Below are positions 15,498-23,614 of a DNA stretch of 53,340 nt, piece by piece. The notes below the pieces were generated by a model, which saw only the letters and a list, made by a program, of their open reading frames with translations, made no database searches and was not told where the DNA came from. The stretch is from NCBI GenBank assembly GCA_027488935.1, contig JAIYAP010000087.1:1-53340 (forward strand), in the 5' to 3' direction. The translations under genes and the position numbers were made by a program. How positions within the stretch are numbered: the stretch's first letter is position 1; the number at the start of each line of letters is the position of its first letter. The stretch is from Saprospiraceae bacterium (lineage in GTDB: Bacteria > Bacteroidota > Bacteroidia > Chitinophagales > Saprospiraceae).

Positions 15498-18400
15498 ATG
15501 AAAAAAATCCGACAACTGATTTTACCTTTTATTGGTTTGTTTTTGCTGGGCGCATGCCAGGTTTATCAGGCACTTCCTTCTAAAACCTTGCAACAAAAAT
15601 GTGCACCCTACGACCAGTTTTCTATTCAACGCGCCTATCCCGACCGTGATTTCGATTGGAAAGGTTGGAAAAAAACGATGACTTTAACCCGAATGAATAC
15701 ACAAATTGCCAGCGAACGCGATCCTGGCGGATGTGGCGGCAACCCCAGCGCCTGGACCCTGCAAGGACCTGCCAATGTAGCGGGCCGCGTAAATGCCCTG
15801 GCCGTAAAACCCAATGATGAACTAACCGTGCTGGCTGGATTTGCCGGAGGCGGTATTTTTAAAACAACCGATGGCGGCACCAACTGGCGTCCGGTTTTTG
15901 ATGACCAACCCGAATTGTCTATTGGCGATATTACTTATGACCCGGTGAATCCCGAAATCGTATATGCCGGTACAGGCGATGTAAATATTCCTGCCATCGT
16001 ATTTAATGGCGATGGGGTGTATAAAAGCACTGATGGCGGCGAAAATTGGCAATACCTCGGACTTCGGGAGGCTGGTATTATTTCAAAAATTGTGGTCAAT
16101 CCGCTAAACACCCAAGTTTTGTACGCTGCCGCCATGGGCAACCCCCACGTGCGGGACGTGCACCGCGGTATTTATAAAAGCATCGATGGGGGCCAAAACT
16201 GGCAAAAAGTACTATTTGTCAGCAATCAGGCGGGAGCCAGCGATTTGTTGATGAATCCCAATAACCCGCAAATATTGTACGCCTCGTTTTGGGATCGTAT
16301 CCGCAACAACCAGGAATCGGTTGTATATGGCCCCAATGCCAAAGTGTATAAAAGCATCGATGGCGGTCAAAACTGGGTGCAATTGGGCGGCGGGTTACCT
16401 ACCAACGTTCTGGGACGCACCGGCCTTGCCATGTCTGCAACCAATCCCGACAAATTATTCGTCGTATATGTAGACACCTTTTCGCGTCCCGGCGGATTGT
16501 ACCGTACCACCAATGGCGGTGCAACCTGGACCACCATCAACATTGCGCCCTTAAACAACGCATACAGCGATTTTGGCTGGTATTTTGGCAAAATCAGGCT
16601 CAATCCGACCAATGACGAGGAAGTTTATTTTTTAGGGGTATTGCTTTGGCGGCGGGTTCCGGCCAGTGGTACCTGGCAAAATGCAGCAGGCGGCCATGCC
16701 GATAGCCACGATTGGGTGCAATTGCCCTCTGGCAGGCGGTATTGGGCCAATGACGGCGGGGTATATCGAAGCCCACCGGGGCAGTCGTTTTATGAAAAAT
16801 GTATAAACCTGCCAACAACCCAGATTTATCATACCGACTTTAACCCCCACACACCCAATACTTTTTACATCGGTTCGCAGGATAATGGAATTCAAAAGGG
16901 CAACGGCACGGCTTTGAACAACTGGCAAACGCTTTTTACCGCCGATGGATTCAATTGCGTGTTCGACCCGACTGATCCCAATACGTTTTGGGTAGAAATA
17001 CAATATGGCGGCATTCAAAAAACAACCGATGGCGGTCAGAGTTGGGAAAATTACAACCAGGCCCTGGGCACCAGCGACCGGGTAAACTGGGATGCGCCGT
17101 TTTTTATGAGCAACTTTGAAGCCCCCAAACGGTATTCGGCAACCTTTCGGGTGTATGAATCGGTAGGGGAGGACTGGACGGCCATTTCGGGCGATTTGAC
17201 CGATGGCGTGATTTATGGAGATCGTTTTCACACCATTTCCGCTTTAAATGAATCGCCGCTTGTTGCCAGAAAGTTGATTGCGGGCACTTCGGATGGCAAT
17301 GTTTGGCGCAAAGATCCCGCTGGTGCCTGGGTAAATATCACGGCCGGACTGCCCAACCGCTATGTAACCTCGGTGTACGGCTCGCCGGTGTTGGCAGACC
17401 GAATTTTTGTGACCCATTCCGGTTTTCGCGACAACGAATCCATTCCGCACATCCATCGTTCTGACGATAATGGACAAAGCTGGGTGGATATTTCGGGCGA
17501 TTTGCCCGGGTTGCCCGTCAATGATTTTTGGATTATGCCGGGGCAAAACGATCAGGTATTGTTTGCGGCCACCGACGCCGGGGTGTATTATACCCTGAAC
17601 GGCGGTGTGAAATGGCTGCGTTTGGGCAGTAATTTGCCGTTTATCCCCGTTTTTGATATTGAACACAATCCGGTCCGCAATGAATTGATGGCAGGCACTT
17701 TTGCCCGAGGTTTGTACACTTTTCCCCTCGACTCTGTTTTTCAGCAAGGCCAATCTTCCACCATCAGTGTAGGCGGGACCATCAAAACCGAATTGGGCGA
17801 TGGGGTAGGGCAGGTACAAGTTGCCGCGCAACCGTTGGTGCAGACCGATACTTCGGGTGTTTTTTTAATCGAAAATCAGGCTGCTTGCGCGCAATATACC
17901 CTGCAACCACAACGCAATGATAACCCCTTGAATGGGGTAAGCACCTTCGATTTGGTGCTGATTTCTAAGCATATCCTCAACATTGAGCAATTGGGCTCAC
18001 CGTATAAAATGATTGCGGCCGATGCCAACAAATCGAATTCCATCACCAATTTTGACATCATTACCATTCGAAAACTGATTTTGGGGATTGATTCTACTTT
18101 TGGAAATAACCAATCCTGGAGTTTTGTTCCAGCAGATTATGTATTTCCCAATGTATTCAACCCTTTTCAAGCACAATTTCCCGAAAAAAAGGAAATCGAT
18201 TTGCAAACCGAATCCGTGCAAGGGCTGGAAATGATTGGTATCAAAACAGGGGATGTAAATAACAATGTAACGGCCTCTGCGGATGCTGCTTCGGATACAC
18301 GGGGAGCGGGTATTTGGCCTTTGTTCTTTCAGGATGCGCCATTATCGCCCGACACCCAGGTAACGTTTATCCTGCAGGGCGATTTTGACCCCTTGGCAGC

Positions 18401-18953
18401 TTTGCAATTTACCCTGGCATACAACACTGAAGCGCTTGAATTACTGGAAGTTACGCCACTTTTGAATGGGCTTTCAGCCGATCAGCTTGCAACCCAAACA
18501 GGCTTGATTCGTTTTGCCAGTGAAACTATGCCGGATGGCAAAAGCAGCGGTTCCAATCAGTTGCTGCGTTGTGTTTTTCGGGCAAAAAAGGGCGGACATT
18601 TATCCGATTATATGCAGTTGGAGGAGCGTCCTACCTCTGCGCAGGCTTATTTATCCAATGGGGTAGCCTGGAAGCCCCAATTGAGCGCATTTCCGGAGAA
18701 AATGGCAACCATACAGGTCTGGCCGAACCCGGTTGGGGTGGGAAAACCCGCTTTGTTGCAAGGTAATGCGTTGCCCGAGCAGGCATTTGAGCTGGAAATA
18801 TGGAGTGCTGCGGGTAGTTTGCTGCACCAGCAATTGGGCACCTTGCCCATGGTCATCCCGGCAACGGCTTTGCAGCTGCGCGGCGTTTGTTTTTACCGTC
18901 TGCTGGATCGCGTTTCCGGGTTGGTGCTGGCGGGTCGCCTGGTCGTAGAATAG
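15498..18953 (+). CDS. Large BNR/VPS10-type beta-propeller protein with dockerin-like, cohesin-like and T9SS-like C-terminal parts
   Basis: A 1151-residue exported protein. ATG 15498 is chosen because it begins a signal sequence ending in a lipobox (MKKIRQLILPFIGLFLLGAC). Residues ~70-760 contain at least seven BNR/Asp-box motifs (TTDGGTNW, STDGGENW, SIDGGQNW twice, TTNGGATW, TTDGGQSW, SDDNGQSW), forming beta-propellers as in VPS10/sortilin and sialidase folds. Next comes a dockerin-type pair (ISKHILNI, ADANKSNSITNFDIITIRKLILGI), then a cohesin-like beta domain (LQFTLAYNTEALELLEV) and a tail like a type A T9SS domain (IQVWPNPVGVGKPALL ... VCFYRLLD). Having both a lipobox and a T9SS tail is odd. 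The function, perhaps adhesion or glycan binding, is unknown. Confidence 0.85.
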   Translation: MKKIRQLILPFIGLFLLGACQVYQALPSKTLQQKCAPYDQFSIQRAYPDRDFDWKGWKKTMTLTRMNTQIASERDPGGCGGNPSAWTLQGPANVAGRVNALAVKPNDELTVLAGFAGGGIFKTTDGGTNWRPVFDDQPELSIGDITYDPVNPEIVYAGTGDVNIPAIVFNGDGVYKSTDGGENWQYLGLREAGIISKIVVNPLNTQVLYAAAMGNPHVRDVHRGIYKSIDGGQNWQKVLFVSNQAGASDLLMNPNNPQILYASFWDRIRNNQESVVYGPNAKVYKSIDGGQNWVQLGGGLPTNVLGRTGLAMSATNPDKLFVVYVDTFSRPGGLYRTTNGGATWTTINIAPLNNAYSDFGWYFGKIRLNPTNDEEVYFLGVLLWRRVPASGTWQNAAGGHADSHDWVQLPSGRRYWANDGGVYRSPPGQSFYEKCINLPTTQIYHTDFNPHTPNTFYIGSQDNGIQKGNGTALNNWQTLFTADGFNCVFDPTDPNTFWVEIQYGGIQKTTDGGQSWENYNQALGTSDRVNWDAPFFMSNFEAPKRYSATFRVYESVGEDWTAISGDLTDGVIYGDRFHTISALNESPLVARKLIAGTSDGNVWRKDPAGAWVNITAGLPNRYVTSVYGSPVLADRIFVTHSGFRDNESIPHIHRSDDNGQSWVDISGDLPGLPVNDFWIMPGQNDQVLFAATDAGVYYTLNGGVKWLRLGSNLPFIPVFDIEHNPVRNELMAGTFARGLYTFPLDSVFQQGQSSTISVGGTIKTELGDGVGQVQVAAQPLVQTDTSGVFLIENQAACAQYTLQPQRNDNPLNGVSTFDLVLISKHILNIEQLGSPYKMIAADANKSNSITNFDIITIRKLILGIDSTFGNNQSWSFVPADYVFPNVFNPFQAQFPEKKEIDLQTESVQGLEMIGIKTGDVNNNVTASADAASDTRGAGIWPLFFQDAPLSPDTQVTFILQGDFDPLAALQFTLAYNTEALELLEVTPLLNGLSADQLATQTGLIRFASETMPDGKSSGSNQLLRCVFRAKKGGHLSDYMQLEERPTSAQAYLSNGVAWKPQLSAFPEKMATIQVWPNPVGVGKPALLQGNALPEQAFELEIWSAAGSLLHQQLGTLPMVIPATALQLRGVCFYRLLDRVSGLVLAGRLVVE

Positions 18954-19085
18954 GGTAGGGCTTCATCCCGAATGCTGGTTTTCACAAAGATTAGGGGTGA
19001 TGTTTGTTACGTTTTTACATGGGATTACAGGATAATGCATATTCATTCGTGCATTTACGCGCGATTTTTTTGATGCCTAATATTT

Positions 19086-19216
19086 TATCAAGGATTTGTG
19101 GTGGCCTGTAAATTTTATTGGCGGGGTGACAGAAAAAGTCGCCCCGTCAATAAAATTTACGCATTTACAAGGGACTAAAGGAGGCTTCAGATGTTATGCT
19201 TGATTTGGGTAGCCTC
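19086..19216. repeat. Copy B of the ~130-bp intergenic repeat
   Basis: This is closely similar to 10781-10910 over its length, with the same long hairpin at 19108-19160. The loop-side pair changes (GGGGTGAC with GTCGCCCC) keep most of the stem. It lies between a large secreted-protein gene and an OmpA-family gene. The rest of 18954-19349 shows no gene. Confidence 0.85.
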
Positions 19217-19279
19217 GGTGTGTTCTTTTCGTATTAATAAGGACTATTTTGCCGAGTATTCATGGTAATAGATAAAAAA

Positions 19280-19313
19280 ATCCCGAATTCTGGTTTTCAC
19301 CAAAATTCGGGAT
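19280..19313 (-). terminator. Terminator of the OmpA-family gene, GNRA hairpin family
   Basis: On the minus strand ATCCCGAATTTTGGT pairs with ACCAGAATTCGGGAT around GAAA and is followed by TTTTTTTA. It lies 36 bp after the stop of the gene at 19350. Confidence 0.88.
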
Positions 19314-19349
19314 GACTGATATGTAACTTTTAAAAAAGAGTTCACCGAT

Positions 19350-20480
19350 TTACTTCGCCACAATTTCGAATTCCACGCGGCGGTTTTTGGCGCGTGCTTC
19401 TTCCGAATCATTGGGGCCGATGGGTTGGGTTTCCCCGTATCCTTCCGAACTAATGCGGGTTTCTTCAATCCCTTTTTCAATCAGGTAGGCGCGCACGGCC
19501 TTGGCCCGGTTGCGCGATAATTTCAGGTTATACGCCACATCGCCTTCCGTGCTGGTGTGTCCCTTTACTTTAATTTGAAGGGTTGGAACGGCTTTCATTT
19601 GATCCACCAGTTCGTTCAGCGAAGGAAACGATTCGGGCAAAAGCACCGATTTGTTGTAGTCGAAATAAACACTTTCCAGGACAATTGCCTGGTTGGTATT
19701 TTTAGCCGTTACGGTATTGCCCACCCATTTTTGAATTTCTTTTTTCTCGTCAACCGGTTTTGTAAAAGTCTGATTTTCAGCCTCCAGCACCATAATATCG
19801 TCCAAAAAGGCAAAATAGTGGTTGTATTGGCGTGCCTGCACCTTAGTCAGACTGTCCGGGAAAAAATTGCCGATGACAAAATACTGGTAAGGTTTGTAAG
19901 CGATAAAGGAGTCGCGCACCAGCGTCCAGGTGGTTTTTTTATCATAATTGGTCACCTTCACCTGGTAGGAAGCGGGTTGAAAAGGCAACAATCCGCCGCT
20001 TTCCACTTTCGCTTTTTCGGGCAAAAACGCGATACCAATGTTGTTGGCGCCTTCGCAGTGGTAATGCACCCAAAAGCCGAAGTAGTACTTTTTGCCCACC
20101 ACCAGCGGTTCGCGCAGGGTGCCTTGAATGTATTCGCGTTTGGGGTTTTCGACCGTTCCGCCGCGGACATTAACGGCTGAAACATTTTTGCCACTGCGGG
20201 CTGCAAAGTCCCAGGAAGCACCGTACGGGTCATACACATAGTACTTGTCTAGTTTTTTCACACTGGTAAATGCCTTGGGTTCTGATTTATTCGGGCTATC
20301 CCATCCTTTCAGTTTGTCGATCGGGTTGGAAAGATCCAGTTGCTGGGTTGAATCTTTCGGAATTTCAAAACTCGGGTTGACCACCAGGTTTTTCGGTTTG
20401 GGTGGTTTGGGCGTGGTGGTTTGCGCCAGTAAGGAGGCAGAAAAACAGGCCCAAAGGCTTAAAAACAGTAGAAAACGCAT
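19350..20480 (-). CDS. OmpA-family protein with N-terminal carbohydrate-binding-like domain
   Basis: A 376-residue exported protein. A signal peptide (MRFLLFLSLWACFSASLLAQ) and a Pro/Lys linker lead to a galactose-binding-like jelly roll at ~30-210 (NLVVNPSFEIPKDS, YIQGTLREPL, YYFGFWVHYH). The C-terminal ~115 residues are an OmpA-like peptidoglycan-binding domain (VYFDYNKSVLLPES, LQIKVKGHTSTEGD, NLKLSRNRAKAVRAYLIEKG, EARAKNRRVEFEI). It should sit in the periplasm or outer membrane, holding peptidoglycan, with the jelly roll binding sugar or protein. A TATCTTTT element (seven of eight of the -7 consensus) lies just upstream of the ATG. A shared-family terminator follows. Confidence 0.9.
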   Translation of the reverse strand: MRFLLFLSLWACFSASLLAQTTTPKPPKPKNLVVNPSFEIPKDSTQQLDLSNPIDKLKGWDSPNKSEPKAFTSVKKLDKYYVYDPYGASWDFAARSGKNVSAVNVRGGTVENPKREYIQGTLREPLVVGKKYYFGFWVHYHCEGANNIGIAFLPEKAKVESGGLLPFQPASYQVKVTNYDKKTTWTLVRDSFIAYKPYQYFVIGNFFPDSLTKVQARQYNHYFAFLDDIMVLEAENQTFTKPVDEKKEIQKWVGNTVTAKNTNQAIVLESVYFDYNKSVLLPESFPSLNELVDQMKAVPTLQIKVKGHTSTEGDVAYNLKLSRNRAKAVRAYLIEKGIEETRISSEGYGETQPIGPNDSEEARAKNRRVEFEIVAK

Positions 20481-20578
20481 GATTCGTATGGGTAAAAGAT
20501 AAGATAATTAACTAATGCGTCCTTAACGAAGGATTGGGGGATTAATTGTTAAGACAGGTAAATAATTCTTTAGTTGGA

Positions 20579-21334
20579 TTACAGGGCCCGCAATTCGGCG
20601 TAGGTTTTGTAGTCCAGGTTTGCGGGTGAGGAGATGATAAACAACGAAGCCGTACCCTCGGTAACAGAGATTTGTACTTGATCCAGGTCTTTTGCAAGCA
20701 CAAAATCGAATTGTTGCACCTGCTGGCCATTGATCGTGGGCGTGCCCTCCAATACATACAGGGAATTTATTTTATCTGTGCTTGTTGGTAAGTGTACACT
20801 GCTGTTATCCAATTGAATACGCTGTACGGTTACACCGGGCGTATCCATTTGAAATGGGCTGCCAGCACCTGCCAGGGTGGTAATTTGTGTGCCGTTTTGT
20901 GTATTTATCGGAAAATCTGTGGCTTTATAATCATCATAACTGGCGGGTTGTGCAATGGTTTTTTGCAAATTCGGGTCGAACCAGATTTGAAACATCTCGG
21001 CATCTTTGCCCATCCATTCCGAGTGGCTGATGCCATTTCCTGCCCGAATAATTTGCACATCACCCGCTTGCAATGGCCGCCATTCCTTCATTTTGGTATC
21101 ATAATGCCGGATTTCGCCTTTCAGGACAAAAGAGCAAATTTCAAATCCCTGGTGTGGATGCAGGCCGATGGTGCTGTCTTTCACCGCACGCGCATGGGCC
21201 CAATAGAACAAATTGGAGTAAGGGCCGATGGAGGCTTGGTCTTGCGGAAAACCAATGGGTTTATTTTCTACGATTTCGCCGCCGTTGAAAGCGCCTTTCC
21301 CTTGTTGTTGGATGGGTATGATTTGGATGGACAT
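20579..21334 (-). CDS. Pirin family protein
   Basis: A 251-residue bicupin. The N-terminal cupin has the pirin metal motif GLHPHQGFEICSFVLKGEIRHYD, followed by GDVQIIRAGNGISHSEW, which supplies the remaining His and Glu. The second cupin is shorter. Pirins bind iron or another metal; some have quercetinase activity and others regulate redox or stress pathways, so the role here is open. Two direct repeats, ATGTTGTAAT, lie 10-34 bp upstream of its ATG and look like a regulator site. Confidence 0.88.
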   Translation of the reverse strand: MSIQIIPIQQQGKGAFNGGEIVENKPIGFPQDQASIGPYSNLFYWAHARAVKDSTIGLHPHQGFEICSFVLKGEIRHYDTKMKEWRPLQAGDVQIIRAGNGISHSEWMGKDAEMFQIWFDPNLQKTIAQPASYDDYKATDFPINTQNGTQITTLAGAGSPFQMDTPGVTVQRIQLDNSSVHLPTSTDKINSLYVLEGTPTINGQQVQQFDFVLAKDLDQVQISVTEGTASLFIISSPANLDYKTYAELRAL

Positions 21335-21343
21335 TTTATTTAG

Positions 21344-21368
21344 ATGTTGTAATGTTTAATGTTGTAAT
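21344..21368 (-). promoter_or_regulatory. Paired direct repeats upstream of the pirin gene
   Basis: ATGTTGTAAT occurs at 21344-21353 and 21359-21368, a 15-bp period. The position just ahead of the pirin ATG suggests an operator. No regulator gene is adjacent. Confidence 0.4.
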
Positions 21369-21472
21369 AACATTTTTTTAGTTGAAAGGTTTTGGTTGGA
21401 GAATCAAATAGTTGCGGAATCCGATTTGTTCGAAAAATTGAACCGCCCAATGGGTAATTTTAAAAAGGACCG

Positions 21473-21480
21473 TATTTTTG
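21473..21480 (+). promoter_or_regulatory. -7 box for the FGE-like gene
   Basis: TATTTTTG matches TAnnTTTG exactly, 24 bp before the ATG at 21505. No proper -33 element at the usual spacing is seen. Confidence 0.45.
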
Positions 21481-21504
21481 GGCATAAATATTTTCATCAA
21501 CGCT

Positions 21505-22248
21505 ATGAGAACCTTGCTTTGTTTGTCTTTCGTATCCGTGATCGTATGCGTTTCCTGTTCCGCGCAATCGGAAAATAAGGATTCGACTTTAGATAGCTTT
21601 ATATTGGTAAAAGGCGGCACTTTTCAGATGGGAAATTTGACAGATGGCCCAATACACGAAGTAACGGTAAGCGATTTTTACTTAGATCAAACAGAAGTAA
21701 CACAGGCACAATGGCGCGCCGTGATGGGCGAAAACCCTTCCGATTTTAAAGATTGTGATGAATGTCCGGTAGAGCAAGTAAGTTGGTACGATGTTCAAAT
21801 GTTTATTACCAAGATCAATAATCAGAGTGGGGGCGTCAAGTACCGACTGCCCACCGAAGCAGAATGGGAATATGCAGCCCGAGGGGGCATACACAACAAA
21901 GGTTACAGTTATGCGAATGCTGTTCGCGATGATATTGAACCGGTGGCTTGGTATAGCGAAAACGCTGGCGAAAAAACACACCCCGTAAAAAGCAAGGCGC
22001 CCAATGCATTAGGCTTGTATGATATGACCGGCAATGTATGGGAATGGTGTTCGGATTGGTATGAAAAGTATGGTGCTGCACCTCAAACGAACCCAACGGG
22101 TGCTTCTTCCGGCACTCGCCGCGTCTTTCGAGGCGGATCGTGGTACAGTGACCCGATTTTTTGCATTGTATCTTTTCGCTTTCGCGATGCGTCTAGCAAT
22201 CGTTATAACTTTTTGGGCTTCCGGTTGGCCCGGGATGTTGCATTTTAG
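21505..22248 (+). CDS. Secreted formylglycine-generating-enzyme-fold (SUMF1) protein, probably non-catalytic
   Basis: A 247-residue protein. The ATG at 21505 is preferred to an upstream TTG because it begins the signal sequence (MRTLLCLSFVSVIVCVSCSAQ); a Cys near its end leaves a lipoprotein possible. The FGE-sulfatase domain is complete in outline: FILVKGGTFQMGN, LDQTEVTQAQWRAVM, PVEQVSWYDVQMF, RLPTEAEWEYAARGG, DMTGNVWEWCSDWY, RVFRGGSWYSD, NFLGFRLARD. True FGE needs a C-x4-C pair just after RGGSW; here only one Cys is present (IFCIVSFRFRD), so formylglycine formation is unlikely. Such proteins are common in Bacteroidota (GldJ-like, binding modules). The ligand is unknown. Confidence 0.88.
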   Translation: MRTLLCLSFVSVIVCVSCSAQSENKDSTLDSFILVKGGTFQMGNLTDGPIHEVTVSDFYLDQTEVTQAQWRAVMGENPSDFKDCDECPVEQVSWYDVQMFITKINNQSGGVKYRLPTEAEWEYAARGGIHNKGYSYANAVRDDIEPVAWYSENAGEKTHPVKSKAPNALGLYDMTGNVWEWCSDWYEKYGAAPQTNPTGASSGTRRVFRGGSWYSDPIFCIVSFRFRDASSNRYNFLGFRLARDVAF

Positions 22249-22268
22249 TACGGTAGGGCAAAACATTC

Positions 22269-23549
22269 TCAATACTTCACCACTTTCCCACCCCAAATCC
22301 CCACCCGCCAAACATAAACCCCTGCCCCCAAACCACTGCAATCAACCACACCCATATTGCCCGAAAGCACCATACGCCCTTGTAAATCAAATAATTGTAC
22401 CCGATCACCCGCTTGAAACCCAACGATTTGTAAAACATCCGAAACCGGGTTGGGAAATGCAGTTCTGACAGGTTCCAAAGGCGCATGCGTTGCGACCGTG
22501 CCCTTCATGCGCGCGCACAGGAAAGGCGGGATTTCCTGTTGTATGGTCGCTATTTCAGCAGCAGTGTACCCATGTCCGCCGCCCGGAAAAGTGATTAATT
22601 GCGCATCCACGCCGCGGCTTTCCGCAAAATCTTGCAGCACATTGGCCGAACTTTCATGAATACACTTGTGAAATATATTTAAATTAATCGCATTTTGTAC
22701 CACGCAGCCATACCCATAAGGCACCACATCATCGGCTGTGCCATGAAAGGTCAATAAGGGCGGGTTCGCCGGGCCATCGATCCAGTTCAAATCGAAGAGG
22801 CCACCACTCAGGTTGATTACTGCACGTACGCTGGACGAAAACCCTGGATTGCCACCCTTGCCTTCTATGCTGCCCATATCCGGACATATCCAGTTGCCAA
22901 ACCAGGCGTCGTACTGGGTCTGCAATCCGCAGGCGCCCATGCGCTCGCTTTCCTGGTTTAAATAGGCCACACCCAAGGCTGTAAAAGCGCCTGCACTCAC
23001 GCCCAGGGTGAAAATATTGCAAGTGTCAATGCGATAAGTGTCCGCATTCGCCCGAAAATACCGCACACTGGCTTTCGCGTCCTGAATAGCCCGGAAGACG
23101 GCGCGCATCATCCGTACCGAGTCTACATCAAGGTCCCAACACAATAAATTGGAAGGAAGCGAAAGCCGGTAATTGATGCTGGCCACCACATAGCCGCGTT
23201 TGGCCAAATCGGTGCAAAGCGCAGTCAAGTCGTTTTTATCGCCCTGCGCCCAGGCCCCCCCATGAATAGCAATCACCAACGGACGTATTGCCAGGGTGTC
23301 GCCACAGGGTTCATACCAATCTAATCGCAAGGGCAATTGGGTTTGATAGGGTGGGACATTCAGGTTGAGACACAACAAATTGCCCCAACTCCAATCGAAA
23401 ACCCCTGTGCAATATTGAATGTCCTTTTGCACCTGCACGCAGGAAAACACAGTATCGACAAAACGTCCGCTGCCGGTACAGGTACTTTGGGCTTGTGCTA
23501 TTTGTCCGAAAACAGTAAGTCCCAAAAAAAATAGGGCGTATCTCAACAT
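22269..23549 (-). CDS. Secreted carboxylesterase-type alpha/beta hydrolase with T9SS tail
   Basis: A 426-residue exoenzyme. ATG 23549 gives a signal peptide (MLRYALFFLGLTVFGQIAQAQ). VIAIHGGAWAQGDKND is the oxyanion HGGAW motif of esterases of the BD-FAE/hormone-sensitive-lipase group, FTLGVSAGAFTALG is the GxSxG nucleophile, and FHGTADDVVPYG and FPGGGHGY supply Asp and His. Several cysteines suggest disulfides. The end (AFPNPVSDVLQIVGFQAGDRVQLFDLQGRMV) is a type A T9SS domain. It should be secreted to the surface or medium; the ester substrate is unknown. It is divergent from the beta-propeller gene at 23615. Confidence 0.9.
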   Translation of the reverse strand: MLRYALFFLGLTVFGQIAQAQSTCTGSGRFVDTVFSCVQVQKDIQYCTGVFDWSWGNLLCLNLNVPPYQTQLPLRLDWYEPCGDTLAIRPLVIAIHGGAWAQGDKNDLTALCTDLAKRGYVVASINYRLSLPSNLLCWDLDVDSVRMMRAVFRAIQDAKASVRYFRANADTYRIDTCNIFTLGVSAGAFTALGVAYLNQESERMGACGLQTQYDAWFGNWICPDMGSIEGKGGNPGFSSSVRAVINLSGGLFDLNWIDGPANPPLLTFHGTADDVVPYGYGCVVQNAINLNIFHKCIHESSANVLQDFAESRGVDAQLITFPGGGHGYTAAEIATIQQEIPPFLCARMKGTVATHAPLEPVRTAFPNPVSDVLQIVGFQAGDRVQLFDLQGRMVLSGNMGVVDCSGLGAGVYVWRVGIWGGKVVKY

Positions 23550-23569
23550 GTTCTTGTTTTTTGTTTGGA

Positions 23570-23605
23570 CAAATCTAAGTTGCTTGTTTAACTTGTCGGC
23601 CAAAA
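23570..23605 (-). promoter_or_regulatory. Complete Bacteroidota promoter for the esterase gene
   Basis: On the minus strand TTTTG (23605-23601) and TAGATTTG (23577-23570, exact TAnnTTTG) are 23 bp apart. The box ends 20 bp before the ATG. Confidence 0.6.
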
Positions 23606-23614
23606 TGAACAATT

